Shown here: positions 43,668 through 52,784 of the stretch, piece by piece
How positions within the stretch are numbered: the stretch's first letter is position 1
Layout of the letters: each line of letters begins with the position of its first letter
Source: Embleya scabrispora
Lineage (GTDB): Bacteria; Actinomycetota; Actinomycetes; Streptomycetales; Streptomycetaceae
NCBI RefSeq assembly: GCF_002024165.1
Contig: NZ_MWQN01000001.1
Coordinates: 3,637,365 to 3,701,364, forward strand
Direction of reading: 5' to 3'
Length of the DNA: 64,000 nucleotides
Notes under the pieces: generated by a model
The model's database searches: none
Seen by the model: only the letters and a program-made list of their open reading frames with translations
Told to the model about the DNA's origin: nothing
Position numbers and translations under genes: made by a program

Positions 43668-43725
43668 GGGCGGGCTCCTCCAAGGGCGACCAGGGGGGCT
43701 GACGATCTGTCAGCTCACGGCAGAC

Positions 43726-43754
43726 GTTACACCTCGAATCATTCGAGTTGTAAC
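43726..43754. promoter_or_regulatory. Operator palindrome between SDR and MarR genes
   Basis: Half-sites GTTACACCTCGAAT (43726-43739) and ATTCGAGTTGTAAC (43741-43754) about a central C match at 13 of 14 positions. It covers the -35 zone of the MarR promoter and the likely -10 of the SDR promoter, so MarR bound here would repress both directions. Confidence 0.75.
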
Positions 43755-43764
43755 GAAGTTCGGC

Positions 43765-43770
43765 TAGAGT
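43765..43770 (+). promoter_or_regulatory. -10 box TAGAGT of a leaderless MarR gene
   Basis: Ends 6 nt before ATG 43777, with no Shine-Dalgarno sequence between. Confidence 0.55.
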
Positions 43771-43776
43771 GTGGCC

Positions 43777-44193
43777 ATGACCACGCCGGAGGGCGAGCTG
43801 CCCGGACTGACCGCGCTGCTCTACGCGGCCACCGCCCGCCTCGACGCGCACTTCGCGGCCTGCGCGGGAGCGATCGGGCTGACCGCGTCCCAGGCCAACG
43901 CGGTGCACGAACTCGCCGAGCCGCTGGGCATGCGCGAGCTGGGCCGCCGGATGTGCTGCGAGCCGCCGAACGTGACCTTCGTGGTGGACCGGCTGGTCGA
44001 GCGCGGCCTGGTCGAGCGCCGACCGCACCCGAACGACCGCCGGGCGAAGTTGATCGCACTCACTCCGGAAGGCGCCGAACTGCGCGCCCGCCTGTTCGCC
44101 GGCCTCGCCGTGGACCCGCCGCTGTCCGGGCTGGCGGACGCCGACCGACGGGCGCTGCGGGTCCTGCTCGACCGGGCCCTGAACGACGACTGA
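43777..44193 (+). CDS. MarR-family transcriptional regulator
   Basis: 138 aa winged helix-turn-helix. Recognition helix region MRELGRRMCCEPPNVTFVVDRL and the wing VERRPHPNDRRAKLIALTPEG with the D-x-R pattern are typical. It should dimerise on the palindrome at 43726-43754 and release it on binding a small ligand, controlling itself and the divergent SDR-LLM operon. ATG 43777 is preferred to GTG 43771 because of the -10 box spacing. Confidence 0.88.
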   Translation: MTTPEGELPGLTALLYAATARLDAHFAACAGAIGLTASQANAVHELAEPLGMRELGRRMCCEPPNVTFVVDRLVERGLVERRPHPNDRRAKLIALTPEGAELRARLFAGLAVDPPLSGLADADRRALRVLLDRALNDD

Positions 44194-44293
44194 GCGCCGA
44201 CCCTGGTTCTCCTCGACCCCGGCCACTAACCTGACGCGCCATCAGACAGTGCGGTGTCGCCCACCCCGGTGGCGCCGGGGACAGGAGTACGGC

Positions 44294-45274
44294 ATGGCTG
44301 TGTTCGCGCTGCGTTTCGACTTCCGGAATCCGGCCTTCGCCGGGACGACCATGGGAGAGCGCTACGCCGCGGCACTCGACATGGTCGAGTGGGCCGACGA
44401 GCGCGGATTCTTCATGGTCACGCTGTCCGAGCACCACGGCTTCGCCGACGGATACCTGCCCGCCCCGCTCCAGTTCGCCGCCGCGATCACCGCCCGCAGC
44501 CGGAACATGGGCGTCACCATCGCCGCGATCCCCGCGCCGCTGCACGACCCGCTGCACCTGGCCGAGGAGTTGGCGGTGCTCGACCTGCTCAGTCAGGGTC
44601 GGGTGAACGTGGTGCTCACCAACGGTTACGTGGACACCGAGTTCGCGATGTACGACGTGCCGATGCGCGAGCGGGTCAAGCGCACCGTGGAGACCGTCGA
44701 GACGCTGCGCAAGGCGTGGACGGGGGAGGAGTTCGAGTTCCGCGGCCGGACCGTGCGGGTGACCCCCGCGCCGTTCCAAAAGGGCGGTCCGCCGATCATC
44801 CTCGGCGGCAGCGTCGAGGCGGCCGCCCGCCGGGCCGCGCGGATCGCCGACGGGTTCATGCCGTCCACCCCGGACATCTGGGAGTTCTACCGGGACGAGA
44901 AGGTCGCACTCGGCGAGGAGGACCCGGGCCCCTACTTCGGCGGCGACACCGGCTTCTTCCACCTCTCGAACGACCCCGACCGGGACTGGGACCGGATCGC
45001 GCCGCACGCGCTGCACGAGGTCAACGCCTACGGCGAGACGATGGCCAGGGCGGGCACCGCCGGGGTGGGCGGCTACGCGAGCGTCACCGACGCCGACGCG
45101 CTGCGGGCGGGCGGGCAGTACCGGGTGATCACCCCGGAGACCCTGGTGGCCGAGTTGAAGGCCCAGGGCGACGCGGCGTTCGCGATCCTGCACCCGATGA
45201 TGGGCGGCATCCCGCCGGAGTTGGCCTGGGAGAGCCTGCGCCTGTTCGAGAACGAGGTACTGCCGAACCTGTAG
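44294..45274 (+). CDS. LLM-class flavin-dependent oxidoreductase
   Basis: 326 aa luciferase-like TIM barrel (MVTLSEHHGFADGYLP; LLSQGRVNVVLTNGY; GGPPIILGGSVEAAARRAA). A second, distant LLM enzyme lies 1.7 kb away on the other strand. AGGAG lies six bases before ATG 44294. TAACCT at 44227-44232 is a possible -10. It may belong with the MarR-controlled group, as it directly follows the marR gene, but has its own promoter. Substrate unknown. Confidence 0.85.
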   Translation: MAVFALRFDFRNPAFAGTTMGERYAAALDMVEWADERGFFMVTLSEHHGFADGYLPAPLQFAAAITARSRNMGVTIAAIPAPLHDPLHLAEELAVLDLLSQGRVNVVLTNGYVDTEFAMYDVPMRERVKRTVETVETLRKAWTGEEFEFRGRTVRVTPAPFQKGGPPIILGGSVEAAARRAARIADGFMPSTPDIWEFYRDEKVALGEEDPGPYFGGDTGFFHLSNDPDRDWDRIAPHALHEVNAYGETMARAGTAGVGGYASVTDADALRAGGQYRVITPETLVAELKAQGDAAFAILHPMMGGIPPELAWESLRLFENEVLPNL

Positions 45275-45319
45275 CGGGCGCCGGGCGGCGGGCGACCCAC
45301 CCCGGCCGCCCGTCGTCGG

Positions 45320-46078
45320 TCAGCGGTGCGGCGCGCCCGCCACGAAGTCCTTGGTGTGGTCCCACCACGTGCGCCGGTCGGGCGGGAACCGGCGCAGCGA
45401 GCGGGCCAGCTTGGTGTCCGCGTGCGGCGAGGTCCGCCCCGGGCCCTCCTTGTAGCGCCAACGCGCCCACGGCGACTCGGGCTTGGCGATCCGCACCGCC
45501 GAGACCATCGCCACGAACGGGACGAACACGCCGATCAGCCCGGTGGCCACCTTCCCCTTGGCCAGCGCGCACAACGCGAAGGCCAGGTTGAACACCACGA
45601 TCACCGCGGCCACCGGCTTGCTGTCGCCGTCGCCCAGGCCGAGCGGGTTGGCACCGACGAACAGCAGTACGCCCATCGCGGCGGTGATCAGTACGGCGTC
45701 CACCGACTTGCGCCCGTCCGCGGCCCAGTACACGTCGTCCAGGTGTACGAGCAGCGCGAACTCGTCCAGGGTGAGTGCGGCGCCCATCCCGAAGAATCCG
45801 GCCAGCACCTGCCGCAGTGCGCCGCCCGGTTCGTAGGCGAACTCCAGCGCGCCCGCGATCAGCATCAGGAAGATTCCGTAGACCTGGTGGTGCACGTGCA
45901 CCTTGCCGACCACCATGTTCCGGAACGGGCCCTTGCCCGCCCGGATCAGCCGGGTGATCAGCCTGGTCACCGCGAAGGTGAAGATGAACGCGACGAGCAT
46001 CCAGCCGACGCCGTGGGGCCCGGCCTCGGCGTCGCCCGCCAGCCGAGCGGTGGTCGAGATCCAGCCCTGGTGCTGCAC
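45320..46078 (-). CDS. Polytopic membrane protein, unknown
   Basis: 252 aa with about six hydrophobic segments (WMLVAFIFTFAVTRLI, IFLMLIAGALEFAY, VDAVLITAAMGVLLFVGA, KPVAAVIVVFNLAFALCALA, LIGVFVPFVAMVSAV). A conserved-looking VHVHHQVYGIFLM stretch might bind a metal. The start is uncertain: GTG 46078 is taken because it has AGGGACG upstream. I recognise it as a common actinobacterial integral membrane protein without an assigned role. Confidence 0.7.
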   Translation of the reverse strand: MQHQGWISTTARLAGDAEAGPHGVGWMLVAFIFTFAVTRLITRLIRAGKGPFRNMVVGKVHVHHQVYGIFLMLIAGALEFAYEPGGALRQVLAGFFGMGAALTLDEFALLVHLDDVYWAADGRKSVDAVLITAAMGVLLFVGANPLGLGDGDSKPVAAVIVVFNLAFALCALAKGKVATGLIGVFVPFVAMVSAVRIAKPESPWARWRYKEGPGRTSPHADTKLARSLRRFPPDRRTWWDHTKDFVAGAPHR

Positions 46079-46196
46079 AGCCCGTCCCTGCTCGTGAATT
46101 CCGTGTGAGGAGGATTGTCCATGATCGAATGGACCGCGTGGCGCCATCGCCACTCCCGCGTGATGGCGACCGGATCGAATCGAGGTTAGGACGCGC

Positions 46197-47075
46197 ATGG
46201 CCCTCCCCACGACTTCCACCGAGGTGACCTTCCCGGTCGGTGCCACCACCGGCGAAGCGCCGATCCTGGCGGCGCCCGTGCTGCCGGACGGGCGCACCGC
46301 CCTGGTGGTCGGGCGTACGCCGTTCCACCCGCTCGACCACACCTGGCCGGACCAGCCCGCGGACACGGGGGTGATCCGGGTGGCGGGCGCGGAACTGCCG
46401 GTGGTGGACTGCCTGACCGGCGGGGTCGGTCCGGACGGGACGTTCGCGGTCGGCGAGGCGATCCCGGTGCGGCGCGGTGACGAGGACTGGGCCTGGCTGG
46501 CGCTGCACGTGGTGGACCCGGCCCCGGGCGACCCGGCCGACCTGGTCGGCGCGGCGGCCGAACTCGTGGTCGACGCCGAGCGCCGGGCCGCGCTGAGCGC
46601 CGCGCACACCGCGTGCCACCTGCTGGCGTTCGCGCTGAACGCGGTGCTCGCGCCGCGCTGGCGCAAGGAGGTGCGCACCGACAGCCTGGGCCGCCCGGAC
46701 TTCGACAACCTCGCGATCACCCGGTCCCGGCTGACCGAGGCGGGCAGCCGGGACGACTACCGGATCGGCAAGTCGCTGCGGAAGAAGGGCTTCACCGCGG
46801 ACACGCTGGCCCGGGACCTGCCCGGGATCCGCGACGAGGTCGAGGCGCTGCTCGGCGAGTGGTTGAAGACCGACGCCGGGGTCCGGATCGAGGTGCCGGC
46901 CCCGGCGCTGACCGCGCGTCGGGTGTGGCACTGCGGGCTGCCCGACGGCGACGCGCACGTCCCGTGCGGCGGCTCGCACCTGGCCCGACTCGGCGAACTG
47001 CGCTCATTGGCGGTCGAGTTGACCCTGGAGGAGGACGGTGCGCTGGTCGCGCTGACCCGGCCCGAGCGGGTGTGA
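46197..47075 (+). CDS. AlaX-like alanyl-tRNA editing protein
   Basis: 292 aa. Zinc-binding motifs of the AlaRS editing domain are present: AHTACHLL (H-x-x-x-H) and CGGSHLARLGEL (C-x-x-x-H). Stand-alone AlaX proteins deacylate Ser-tRNA(Ala) or Gly-tRNA(Ala). The N-terminal beta domain (VLPDGRTALVVGRTPFHP) fits. ATG 46197 has little Shine-Dalgarno sequence. It is divergent from the membrane protein gene. The family call is firm; the tRNA substrate is inferred. Confidence 0.8.
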   Translation: MALPTTSTEVTFPVGATTGEAPILAAPVLPDGRTALVVGRTPFHPLDHTWPDQPADTGVIRVAGAELPVVDCLTGGVGPDGTFAVGEAIPVRRGDEDWAWLALHVVDPAPGDPADLVGAAAELVVDAERRAALSAAHTACHLLAFALNAVLAPRWRKEVRTDSLGRPDFDNLAITRSRLTEAGSRDDYRIGKSLRKKGFTADTLARDLPGIRDEVEALLGEWLKTDAGVRIEVPAPALTARRVWHCGLPDGDAHVPCGGSHLARLGELRSLAVELTLEEDGALVALTRPERV

Positions 47076-47213
47076 GCCGCAGTCCGATTCGGGTCCTCGG
47101 GAACCGGTCCCCCGGTGCGGACGTTACCTTCGGAAGGAAATCTCTTTACCCAACCATGACCTGGTCGGGGGGCTTCCGCTGTCCGCCATCGCCCGCTCCG
47201 GGAGGCACGTGCC

Positions 47214-47933
47214 GTGCAAACCATCGCCCTGGGTCCCTCGTTCCTGGATCCCGACAAGCTGATCTCCACGTTCGGCCTGATCGGCATCCTGGTCATCGTC
47301 TTCGCCGAGTCGGGCCTGCTGATCGGCTTCTTCCTCCCGGGCGATTCGCTGCTGTTCACCACCGGCCTGCTGGTGTCCGACGGCAAGTTCTCACAGCCGC
47401 TGTGGCTGGTGTGCCTGCTCCTGTGGACCGCGGCGGTGGTCGGCGACCAGGTCGGCTTCCTGTTCGGCCGCAAGGTGGGGCCGTCGCTGTTCAATCGGCC
47501 GAACTCACGCTTCTTCAAGCGGGAGAACGTGGAGAAGGCGCACGAGTTCTTCGACCGGTACGGCCCGCGCTCGATCGTGCTGGCCCGGTTCGTCCCGATC
47601 GTGCGCACCTTCACCCCGATCGTCGCGGGCGTGGCCCGGATGAAGTACCGCACCTTCGTCGTCTACAACATCGTCGGCGGCTTCCTGTGGGCGTGCGGGG
47701 TCACCGTGCTCGGCTACTCGCTGGGCCAGGTCGACTTCGTCCGCGACAACATCGAGTTCATCCTGATCGCCATCGTGCTGATCTCGGTGATCCCGGTGGC
47801 GATCGAACTCCTGCGCGCCCGCTCGACGTCGCGCACGCGGGCCGCGGCCGAGCCGACCGCGTCGACCGAGCCGCCGGCCCCGGCCGCGGGCCGGGGCCGG
47901 CACCGGGCGGGCGACGACCGGCGGGACGGGTAG
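47214..47933 (+). CDS. DedA-family membrane protein
   Basis: 239 aa. DedA/SNARE-associated motifs: FAESGLLIGFFLPGDSLLF, the FDRYG segment, ARFVPIVRTFTPIVAG, and a terminal helix. DedA proteins act as lipid-carrier or undecaprenyl-phosphate flippases and affect envelope charge and drug tolerance. The C-terminal ~35 residues are a disordered Ala/Pro/Arg tail. GTG 47214 is preceded by GGGAGG. Confidence 0.9.
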   Translation: MQTIALGPSFLDPDKLISTFGLIGILVIVFAESGLLIGFFLPGDSLLFTTGLLVSDGKFSQPLWLVCLLLWTAAVVGDQVGFLFGRKVGPSLFNRPNSRFFKRENVEKAHEFFDRYGPRSIVLARFVPIVRTFTPIVAGVARMKYRTFVVYNIVGGFLWACGVTVLGYSLGQVDFVRDNIEFILIAIVLISVIPVAIELLRARSTSRTRAAAEPTASTEPPAPAAGRGRHRAGDDRRDG

Positions 47934-47974
47934 GACGGCCGTTGCCACTGGGCCGTACGGGTGCCGGGCGCCAA

Positions 47975-47980
47975 TAGAGT
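47975..47980 (+). promoter_or_regulatory. -10 box TAGAGT of a leaderless gene
   Basis: Ends 7 nt before ATG 47988; identical hexamer to the one before the MarR gene. Confidence 0.55.
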
Positions 47981-47987
47981 GCACGCC

Positions 47988-48917
47988 ATGCGTGCTCAAC
48001 TTCTGGCCCGGGCGACCCTGCCGTCCCTGTGGAGTCTCGACCGCATCCCGGGGGCGGCGGCCTGGCTCGCCCACGGCGTGGACGGTTCCCTCGTCGTGCT
48101 CGACGACTCGTTGGCGGTGGTCCGCGAGATCCGGCTGCCCGAGGACTGGAAGGGGGGCCACTCGGTCACCCCCGACCTGGCCCGCTTCGTCGCCTCGACA
48201 CCCGACCGAGTCGTCGTGCTCGGCGCCGACGGCACCGAGGTGTGGTCCCACCCGCACGTGCCCTGGCAGTCCGAGGAGGCCGGGTCGAGCGCGGTCACCG
48301 CGGCCGGGATCTGGGCGGTGGTCCGCACCGCCGAGGGCGACCGGTGCGTGCTGTTCGACGCCGCGGACGGCGCGCCGCGCGCGATCCGGCCGGTGGCCCC
48401 CGCCACCGTCGGCTCCGAGTTGATCCCGCACCCCGACGGCGTACACCTGGGCCTGGCCGCGTCGCACACGGACGACGCGTACCGGATCTTCGTCCTGGCC
48501 TCGGCCGGTTCGGAGGAGGTCGCCGAGGTGCCGCCGGGGGACAGCCGGGTGCTCACCGACATCCACGCGTCGGGGCTGATGATGCTCACCACTCCGATCG
48601 AGGCCGGCCCACTGTCCCTGGTGCGCTTCCCGGACGGCGCGGTGATAGCGGCCCGACCGGGCGAGCAGGTCTTCCCCGACCCGGACGAGGTCTTCGACAT
48701 CTACGCCGGCTTCCTGCGCCGCGACCTCGTGCTCGCGGCCTCCTCGGGCGAGCGGCACGTGCTCTTCTCGGTGCCGGATCTGCGCGCCGTCGCGGAGATC
48801 GAGTACCCCGAGGACGCGCCGCGCGAATGGCTCGTGGTGCGCTCCGACGGCATCTGGCTGACCGCCGACGCGGAATCCGGGACGGTCTGCGCGTGGACGC
48901 TGGAGTCGGGCGGCTGA
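47988..48917 (+). CDS. Predicted beta-propeller protein, unknown
   Basis: 309 aa, no signal peptide. Alternating strands such as GSLVVLDDSLAVVREIRLP, RVVVLGADGTEVW and GIWLTADAESGTVCAW suggest a WD40/PQQ-like propeller of six or seven blades. No catalytic motif is seen. Probably cytoplasmic and a protein-binding scaffold, but this is inference from strand periodicity. A strong terminator follows. Confidence 0.65.
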   Translation: MRAQLLARATLPSLWSLDRIPGAAAWLAHGVDGSLVVLDDSLAVVREIRLPEDWKGGHSVTPDLARFVASTPDRVVVLGADGTEVWSHPHVPWQSEEAGSSAVTAAGIWAVVRTAEGDRCVLFDAADGAPRAIRPVAPATVGSELIPHPDGVHLGLAASHTDDAYRIFVLASAGSEEVAEVPPGDSRVLTDIHASGLMMLTTPIEAGPLSLVRFPDGAVIAARPGEQVFPDPDEVFDIYAGFLRRDLVLAASSGERHVLFSVPDLRAVAEIEYPEDAPREWLVVRSDGIWLTADAESGTVCAWTLESGG

Positions 48918-48922
48918 CCCGA

Positions 48923-48960
48923 CGGCCGTGGCCGATCGGGAGCCCGATCGGCCGCGGCCG
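48923..48960 (+). terminator. Long GC-rich terminator hairpin
   Basis: 18-bp arms at 48923-48940 and 48943-48960 with one G-U pair, six bases after the stop codon. Confidence 0.75.
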
Positions 48961-49129
48961 TGACGCGAGTTGGTACCGATGTTCGAGTCGGCTTCCGCGC
49001 ACTGAGCCCATTGGCGGGAAATATGTCGCTTATGGTGCGTTTGTGACTACGGGTGGCTAGCGTGAGGAGACCTGCCCGGAATCGGAATCTCCGGTTCCCC
49101 TCGGTGCCCGCCGCTTGGAGGGAGACCGC

Positions 49130-50500
49130 ATGCCTCGCCGATCGTTCATCCGCGCCGCAGTCCCTGCCGGACTCGCCGCCGTCCTCGTCCTCACGCTCAC
49201 GCCCGAAGCCCTCGCCGACGACCCGGGCGGCGCCGGCTACCCCGGCGCCGACCAGGTGCGCCGGGCCCACGACGCGGTCACCGGCAAGGCCGACGACATC
49301 GCCCGGATCGAGGCCGAACTCGATCGCGAGGCAGGCGACCTGGCCCGGCTCGACATCCGCGCCGACGCCGCCGTCGAGGAGTACAACGGCGCCGTGGTGC
49401 TCCGGCGGCAGGCCCAGGACCGGGCCGCCGACGCCGACGTGTACCTGCGCACCGCCGACGCCCGCCTGACCCGGGCCCGGGACGAACTCGGCCGACTGGC
49501 CGCGCAGACCTACCGGATGGGCGGCGGCGCGGGGCTCGGCGCCTTCCGGGCGATGCTCGGCGCCGGCTCGCCCGGCGACCTGGTCTCCCGGTTGGAGAGC
49601 CTGCGGCGGATCTCCCAGGACGGCGACGACACGCTCCGGCGCGGCATCGCCGCCGTGCACGACGCCGCGGCCGCCAAGACCGACGCCGAACACAGCGCGG
49701 AAGCGGCCGGCCGGGCGACCGAGGCGGTGCGCGCGGCCAAGGACCGGGTCGAGGCCGAACTCGCCGCCCAACAGGGCCGGGTCCACGAGATCACCGCCCG
49801 GCACACCACGCTGCTGGCCGAGTTGGCCACGCTGAAGCAGTCCTCGATCGACCTGGAGACGCAGCGCCGGGACGGCCGCGCCGCCGAGGCGCAACGACGC
49901 GCCGAGGAGGAGGCCCGGGCCCGGGCCGAGGCCGACGCGGCCCGCGAACAGGCGCGCCGGGAGAAGGAGGAGGCCGACCGGCGGGCGGAGCAGGCGCGCC
50001 CGGCCGAGGCGGCGCGCGAGCAGGAGGCGGCCCGACCCGCGAAGCCGGGCACCGCCGCCGAGCCCGCCGAGCGGGTCGACGCCGTGGCCGCGAGCAAGCC
50101 CGCCCGCCCCGGCGACAAGGCCGCGGCCGACCCCGCCGGCGCGACCGCCGCGATCGCGTACGCGAAGGCCCAACTCGGCAAGCCCTACGTCTGGGGCGGC
50201 GAGGGGCCGAGCGGCTTCGACTGCTCCGGCCTGGTCATGCAGGCCTGGCGCCGGGCGGGCGTGAAGATGGCCCACTTCGCCGCCACCCAGTACTTCGAGA
50301 GCACGCCCGTGTCGTACAAGAACCTGCGCCCGGGCGACCTGGTCTTCTGGACCGAGACCAAGAGCGCCTCCGACATCCACCACGTCGCGATGTACCTGGG
50401 CGGCGGCAAGATGATCCACGCGCCGCGCACCGGCGACGTGGTCAAGATCAGCAACCTGTTCTACATGGGCACCCCGGACTACTACGCCCGCCCGTCCTGA
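49130..50500 (+). CDS. NlpC/P60 peptidoglycan endopeptidase with coiled-coil stalk
   Basis: 456 aa. Signal peptide with basic MPRRS start, ending EALADD. Residues ~35-320 form a coiled coil rich in Ala/Glu/Arg, then a disordered linker. The NlpC/P60 domain (~340-456) has catalytic Cys365 in FDCSGLV and His in DIHHVAMYLG. It cleaves the D-Glu-mDAP bond in stem peptides, like RipA, where the coil keeps the enzyme in check. ATG 49130 follows GGAGGGAGA. It converges on ppa across a shared terminator. Confidence 0.92.
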   Translation: MPRRSFIRAAVPAGLAAVLVLTLTPEALADDPGGAGYPGADQVRRAHDAVTGKADDIARIEAELDREAGDLARLDIRADAAVEEYNGAVVLRRQAQDRAADADVYLRTADARLTRARDELGRLAAQTYRMGGGAGLGAFRAMLGAGSPGDLVSRLESLRRISQDGDDTLRRGIAAVHDAAAAKTDAEHSAEAAGRATEAVRAAKDRVEAELAAQQGRVHEITARHTTLLAELATLKQSSIDLETQRRDGRAAEAQRRAEEEARARAEADAAREQARREKEEADRRAEQARPAEAAREQEAARPAKPGTAAEPAERVDAVAASKPARPGDKAAADPAGATAAIAYAKAQLGKPYVWGGEGPSGFDCSGLVMQAWRRAGVKMAHFAATQYFESTPVSYKNLRPGDLVFWTETKSASDIHHVAMYLGGGKMIHAPRTGDVVKISNLFYMGTPDYYARPS

Positions 50501-50548
50501 CTCCGCACGCGCGGACCGCCCCCCGACGCGCGGACGCGACAAGCACGG

Positions 50549-50597
50549 ACGCCGATCGGCGGCAGCACCCCGAGAGGTGGCTGCCGCCGATCGGCGT
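50549..50597. terminator. Bidirectional terminator between NlpC/P60 gene and ppa
   Basis: Perfect 18-bp arms ACGCCGATCGGCGGCAGC (50549-50566) and its complement (50580-50597), 13-nt loop. Confidence 0.88.
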
Positions 50598-50619
50598 TCG
50601 TCCGGGTCGGGCTACCGGG

Positions 50620-51111
50620 TCAGTGGTGGCCCTGCTCGGTGAGCCGCTTGCGCGAGGCCTCGACCTCGGCCTCGGCGTCGTCGCGGCCGACCCAGTTCGC
50701 GCCCTCGACCGACTTGCCCGGCTCCAGGTCCTTGTAGACCTCGAAGAAGTGCTGGATCTCCAGGCGGTCGAACTCCGAGACGTGGTGGATGTCACGCAGG
50801 TGCTCCACGCGCGGGTCCGTCGCCGGCACGCACAGGACCTTGTCGTCGCCGCCGGCCTCGTCCGTCATCCGGAACATGCCGATGGCGCGGCAGCGCACCT
50901 GGACGCCGGGGAAGGTCGGCTCGTCCAGCAGCACCAGCGCGTCCAGCGGGTCACCGTCCTCACCGAGGGTGTCCTCGATGAAGCCGTAGTCCGCCGGGTA
51001 GCGCGTCGAGGTGAACAACATGCGGTCGAGCCGGATGCGACCCGTCTCGTGGTCCACCTCGTACTTGTTGCGCGATCCCCGGGGGATCTCGATGGTGACG
51101 TCGAACTCCAA
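50620..51111 (-). CDS. ppa: Inorganic pyrophosphatase
   Basis: 163 aa family I soluble pyrophosphatase, PPi to 2 Pi. Motifs are [32 protein letters not shown] and the metal-binding [13 protein letters not shown] (D-x-D-P-x-D type). The start is TTG 51111, preceded by GGAGGAG and giving the MEFDV N-terminus shared by the family. The frame stays open far upstream, but that part is the antisense of dacB. Divergent from dacB as in Streptomyces. Confidence 0.94.
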   Translation of the reverse strand: MEFDVTIEIPRGSRNKYEVDHETGRIRLDRMLFTSTRYPADYGFIEDTLGEDGDPLDALVLLDEPTFPGVQVRCRAIGMFRMTDEAGGDDKVLCVPATDPRVEHLRDIHHVSEFDRLEIQHFFEVYKDLEPGKSVEGANWVGRDDAEAEVEASRKRLTEQGHH

Positions 51112-51261
51112 GGCTCCTCCATGTGCTGCGCCGGGACCGTTGCCGGGACCGTTAGGGTCGTTCTGTCCGCGAGGCCGAACCCGGCACAGGTCCCGGACAG
51201 AACCTGATCTGCACTCAGTGTCTCGCATGGCCGGTGGTCCGGCGGAAGGGGATGGTCTCGC

Positions 51262-52671
51262 GTGCCCGGCATGAGGAGCAAAGCGATCGCCGCGGCGTTG
51301 GCGGCCGTGCTGCTGGCCGTGCTCGTGACCCTCGTCCACGGATCGTGGAAGGGCGAGCGACTGGGCGCCCGGGCCGACGACGGCTCCGGTCGGGTCGCCG
51401 CGACGGCCGCGCCGCCCGTGCTCGTGCCGGTGTCCGGGGACCCGGCCGGAGCGACTCCGACCGAGGCCGGCATCCGGGCCGTGCTCGAGCCGCTGGGCCG
51501 TACGACCGCGCTCGGCGCGCCGCCCGCGGTCGCGGTCGTCGACGCGCTGACCGGACGCCTCCTGTACGGCGCCAACCAGGACCGCGCGGCGACGCCCGCG
51601 TCCACCACCAAGATCACCACGGCGGTGGCCGCGCTCACCGCGCCCGGCCCCGACCACCGGATCACCACCCGCGTGGTGCCCGGTCCGACGCCGGGCACCA
51701 TCGTCCTGGTCGGCGGCGGAGACCCCACGCTGACCGCGCTCGACGGCCGGCAGTACAGCGGCTATCAGCCCGCGCGCCTGTCCGACCTCGCGGCGGCGAC
51801 TGCGGCGGCGCTCAAGGCGAGCGGGACCACCCAGGTCAAGCTCCAATACGACACCTCGCTCTACACCGGCCCCGCGCTGCACGCGATCGGCGTCAACGAG
51901 AACATCGCCCCCGTGGTGTCGCTGATGGTCGACGAGGGCCGGGTGGACCCGACGGTGGTCGGCAAGGAGAGCAACCGGGTGCCCTCCCCGGGCGTCGACG
52001 CGGCGAAGAAGTTCGCCACGATGCTCAAGACCGCGGGCGTCACGGTCGACGGCGCGCCGACCCCCGGCACCGCGCCCGGCGGCGGCGCGCCCGAACTCGC
52101 CTCCGTACAGTCCCCGCCCCTGTCCGCCATCGTCGAGCAGATGCTCACCGTCAGCGACAACGACCTGGCCGAGGCGCTGCTGCGGCAGGTCGCGATCGCC
52201 AAGGGGCAGCCCGCGAGCTTCCAGGGCGGCACCGCCGCGGCCCGGCAGGTCCTGGAGGGCCTGGGCGTGACCTACGGCGCCTCCAACCTCAAGGACGGCA
52301 GCGGCCTGGACAAGGAGAACCGGCTCACCCCGCTGACCCTCGTACAGACCCTCTCGACCGCCGCGTCCGGCACCCACCCCGAACTGCGCCGGGCGCTGAC
52401 CGGACTGCCGATCGCGGGCTTCACCGGCACGCTGACCGATCGGTACGGGCCGAACAGCGGCGCCGCCGACGCGGCCGGCGTGGTCCGGGCCAAGACCGGC
52501 TCGCTGACCGGGGTCAGCACGCTGTCCGGCCTGGTACGCGACCGGGACGGCCGACTGCTCGCCTTCGCGATACTGGCCGACCGCTTCACCGGCGACCCCG
52601 ATCCGGCCCGCGCCGCGATCGACCGGATGGCCGCGGCGCTGGCCGACTGCGGCTGCGGCACCGCCGGCTGA
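51262..52671 (+). CDS. dacB: D-alanyl-D-alanine carboxypeptidase/endopeptidase (PBP4 type)
   Basis: 469 aa, exported. Penicillin-binding motifs: S114-T-T-K117, S298-D-N and K411-T-G. It removes terminal D-Ala or splits 4-3 cross-links in peptidoglycan. The N-terminal hydrophobic segment (residues ~8-25) is a signal or anchor. GTG 51262 has GGAAGGGGA ten bases upstream; ATG 51271 is an alternative. Confidence 0.93.
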   Translation: MPGMRSKAIAAALAAVLLAVLVTLVHGSWKGERLGARADDGSGRVAATAAPPVLVPVSGDPAGATPTEAGIRAVLEPLGRTTALGAPPAVAVVDALTGRLLYGANQDRAATPASTTKITTAVAALTAPGPDHRITTRVVPGPTPGTIVLVGGGDPTLTALDGRQYSGYQPARLSDLAAATAAALKASGTTQVKLQYDTSLYTGPALHAIGVNENIAPVVSLMVDEGRVDPTVVGKESNRVPSPGVDAAKKFATMLKTAGVTVDGAPTPGTAPGGGAPELASVQSPPLSAIVEQMLTVSDNDLAEALLRQVAIAKGQPASFQGGTAAARQVLEGLGVTYGASNLKDGSGLDKENRLTPLTLVQTLSTAASGTHPELRRALTGLPIAGFTGTLTDRYGPNSGAADAAGVVRAKTGSLTGVSTLSGLVRDRDGRLLAFAILADRFTGDPDPARAAIDRMAAALADCGCGTAG

Positions 52672-52772
52672 CCCGCATTCGTCCCGCCGGCGCGACGGTC
52701 CGCGGCCCGGCAAAACCGGAACCCGATCCGAACGCGGACCCCGGATCCTCTTTCGACGCCGCTTCGAGCACG

Positions 52773-52778
52773 TAACGT
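52773..52778 (+). promoter_or_regulatory. -10 box TAACGT of a leaderless gene
   Basis: Ends 6 nt before ATG 52785. TTTCGA (52751-52756) lies 16 bases upstream as a weak -35. Confidence 0.55.
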
Positions 52779-52784
52779 GGCCGT

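Noticed and set aside
41714-45274. A secondary-metabolite cluster
   Set aside because: Two LLM oxidoreductases, an SDR and a MarR regulator occur together, but there is no synthase, carrier protein or tailoring set around them.
48961-49129. A c-di-AMP (ydaO) riboswitch before the NlpC/P60 gene
   Set aside because: Such switches precede some actinomycete wall hydrolase genes, but the conserved ydaO motifs are not in this 170-bp leader.
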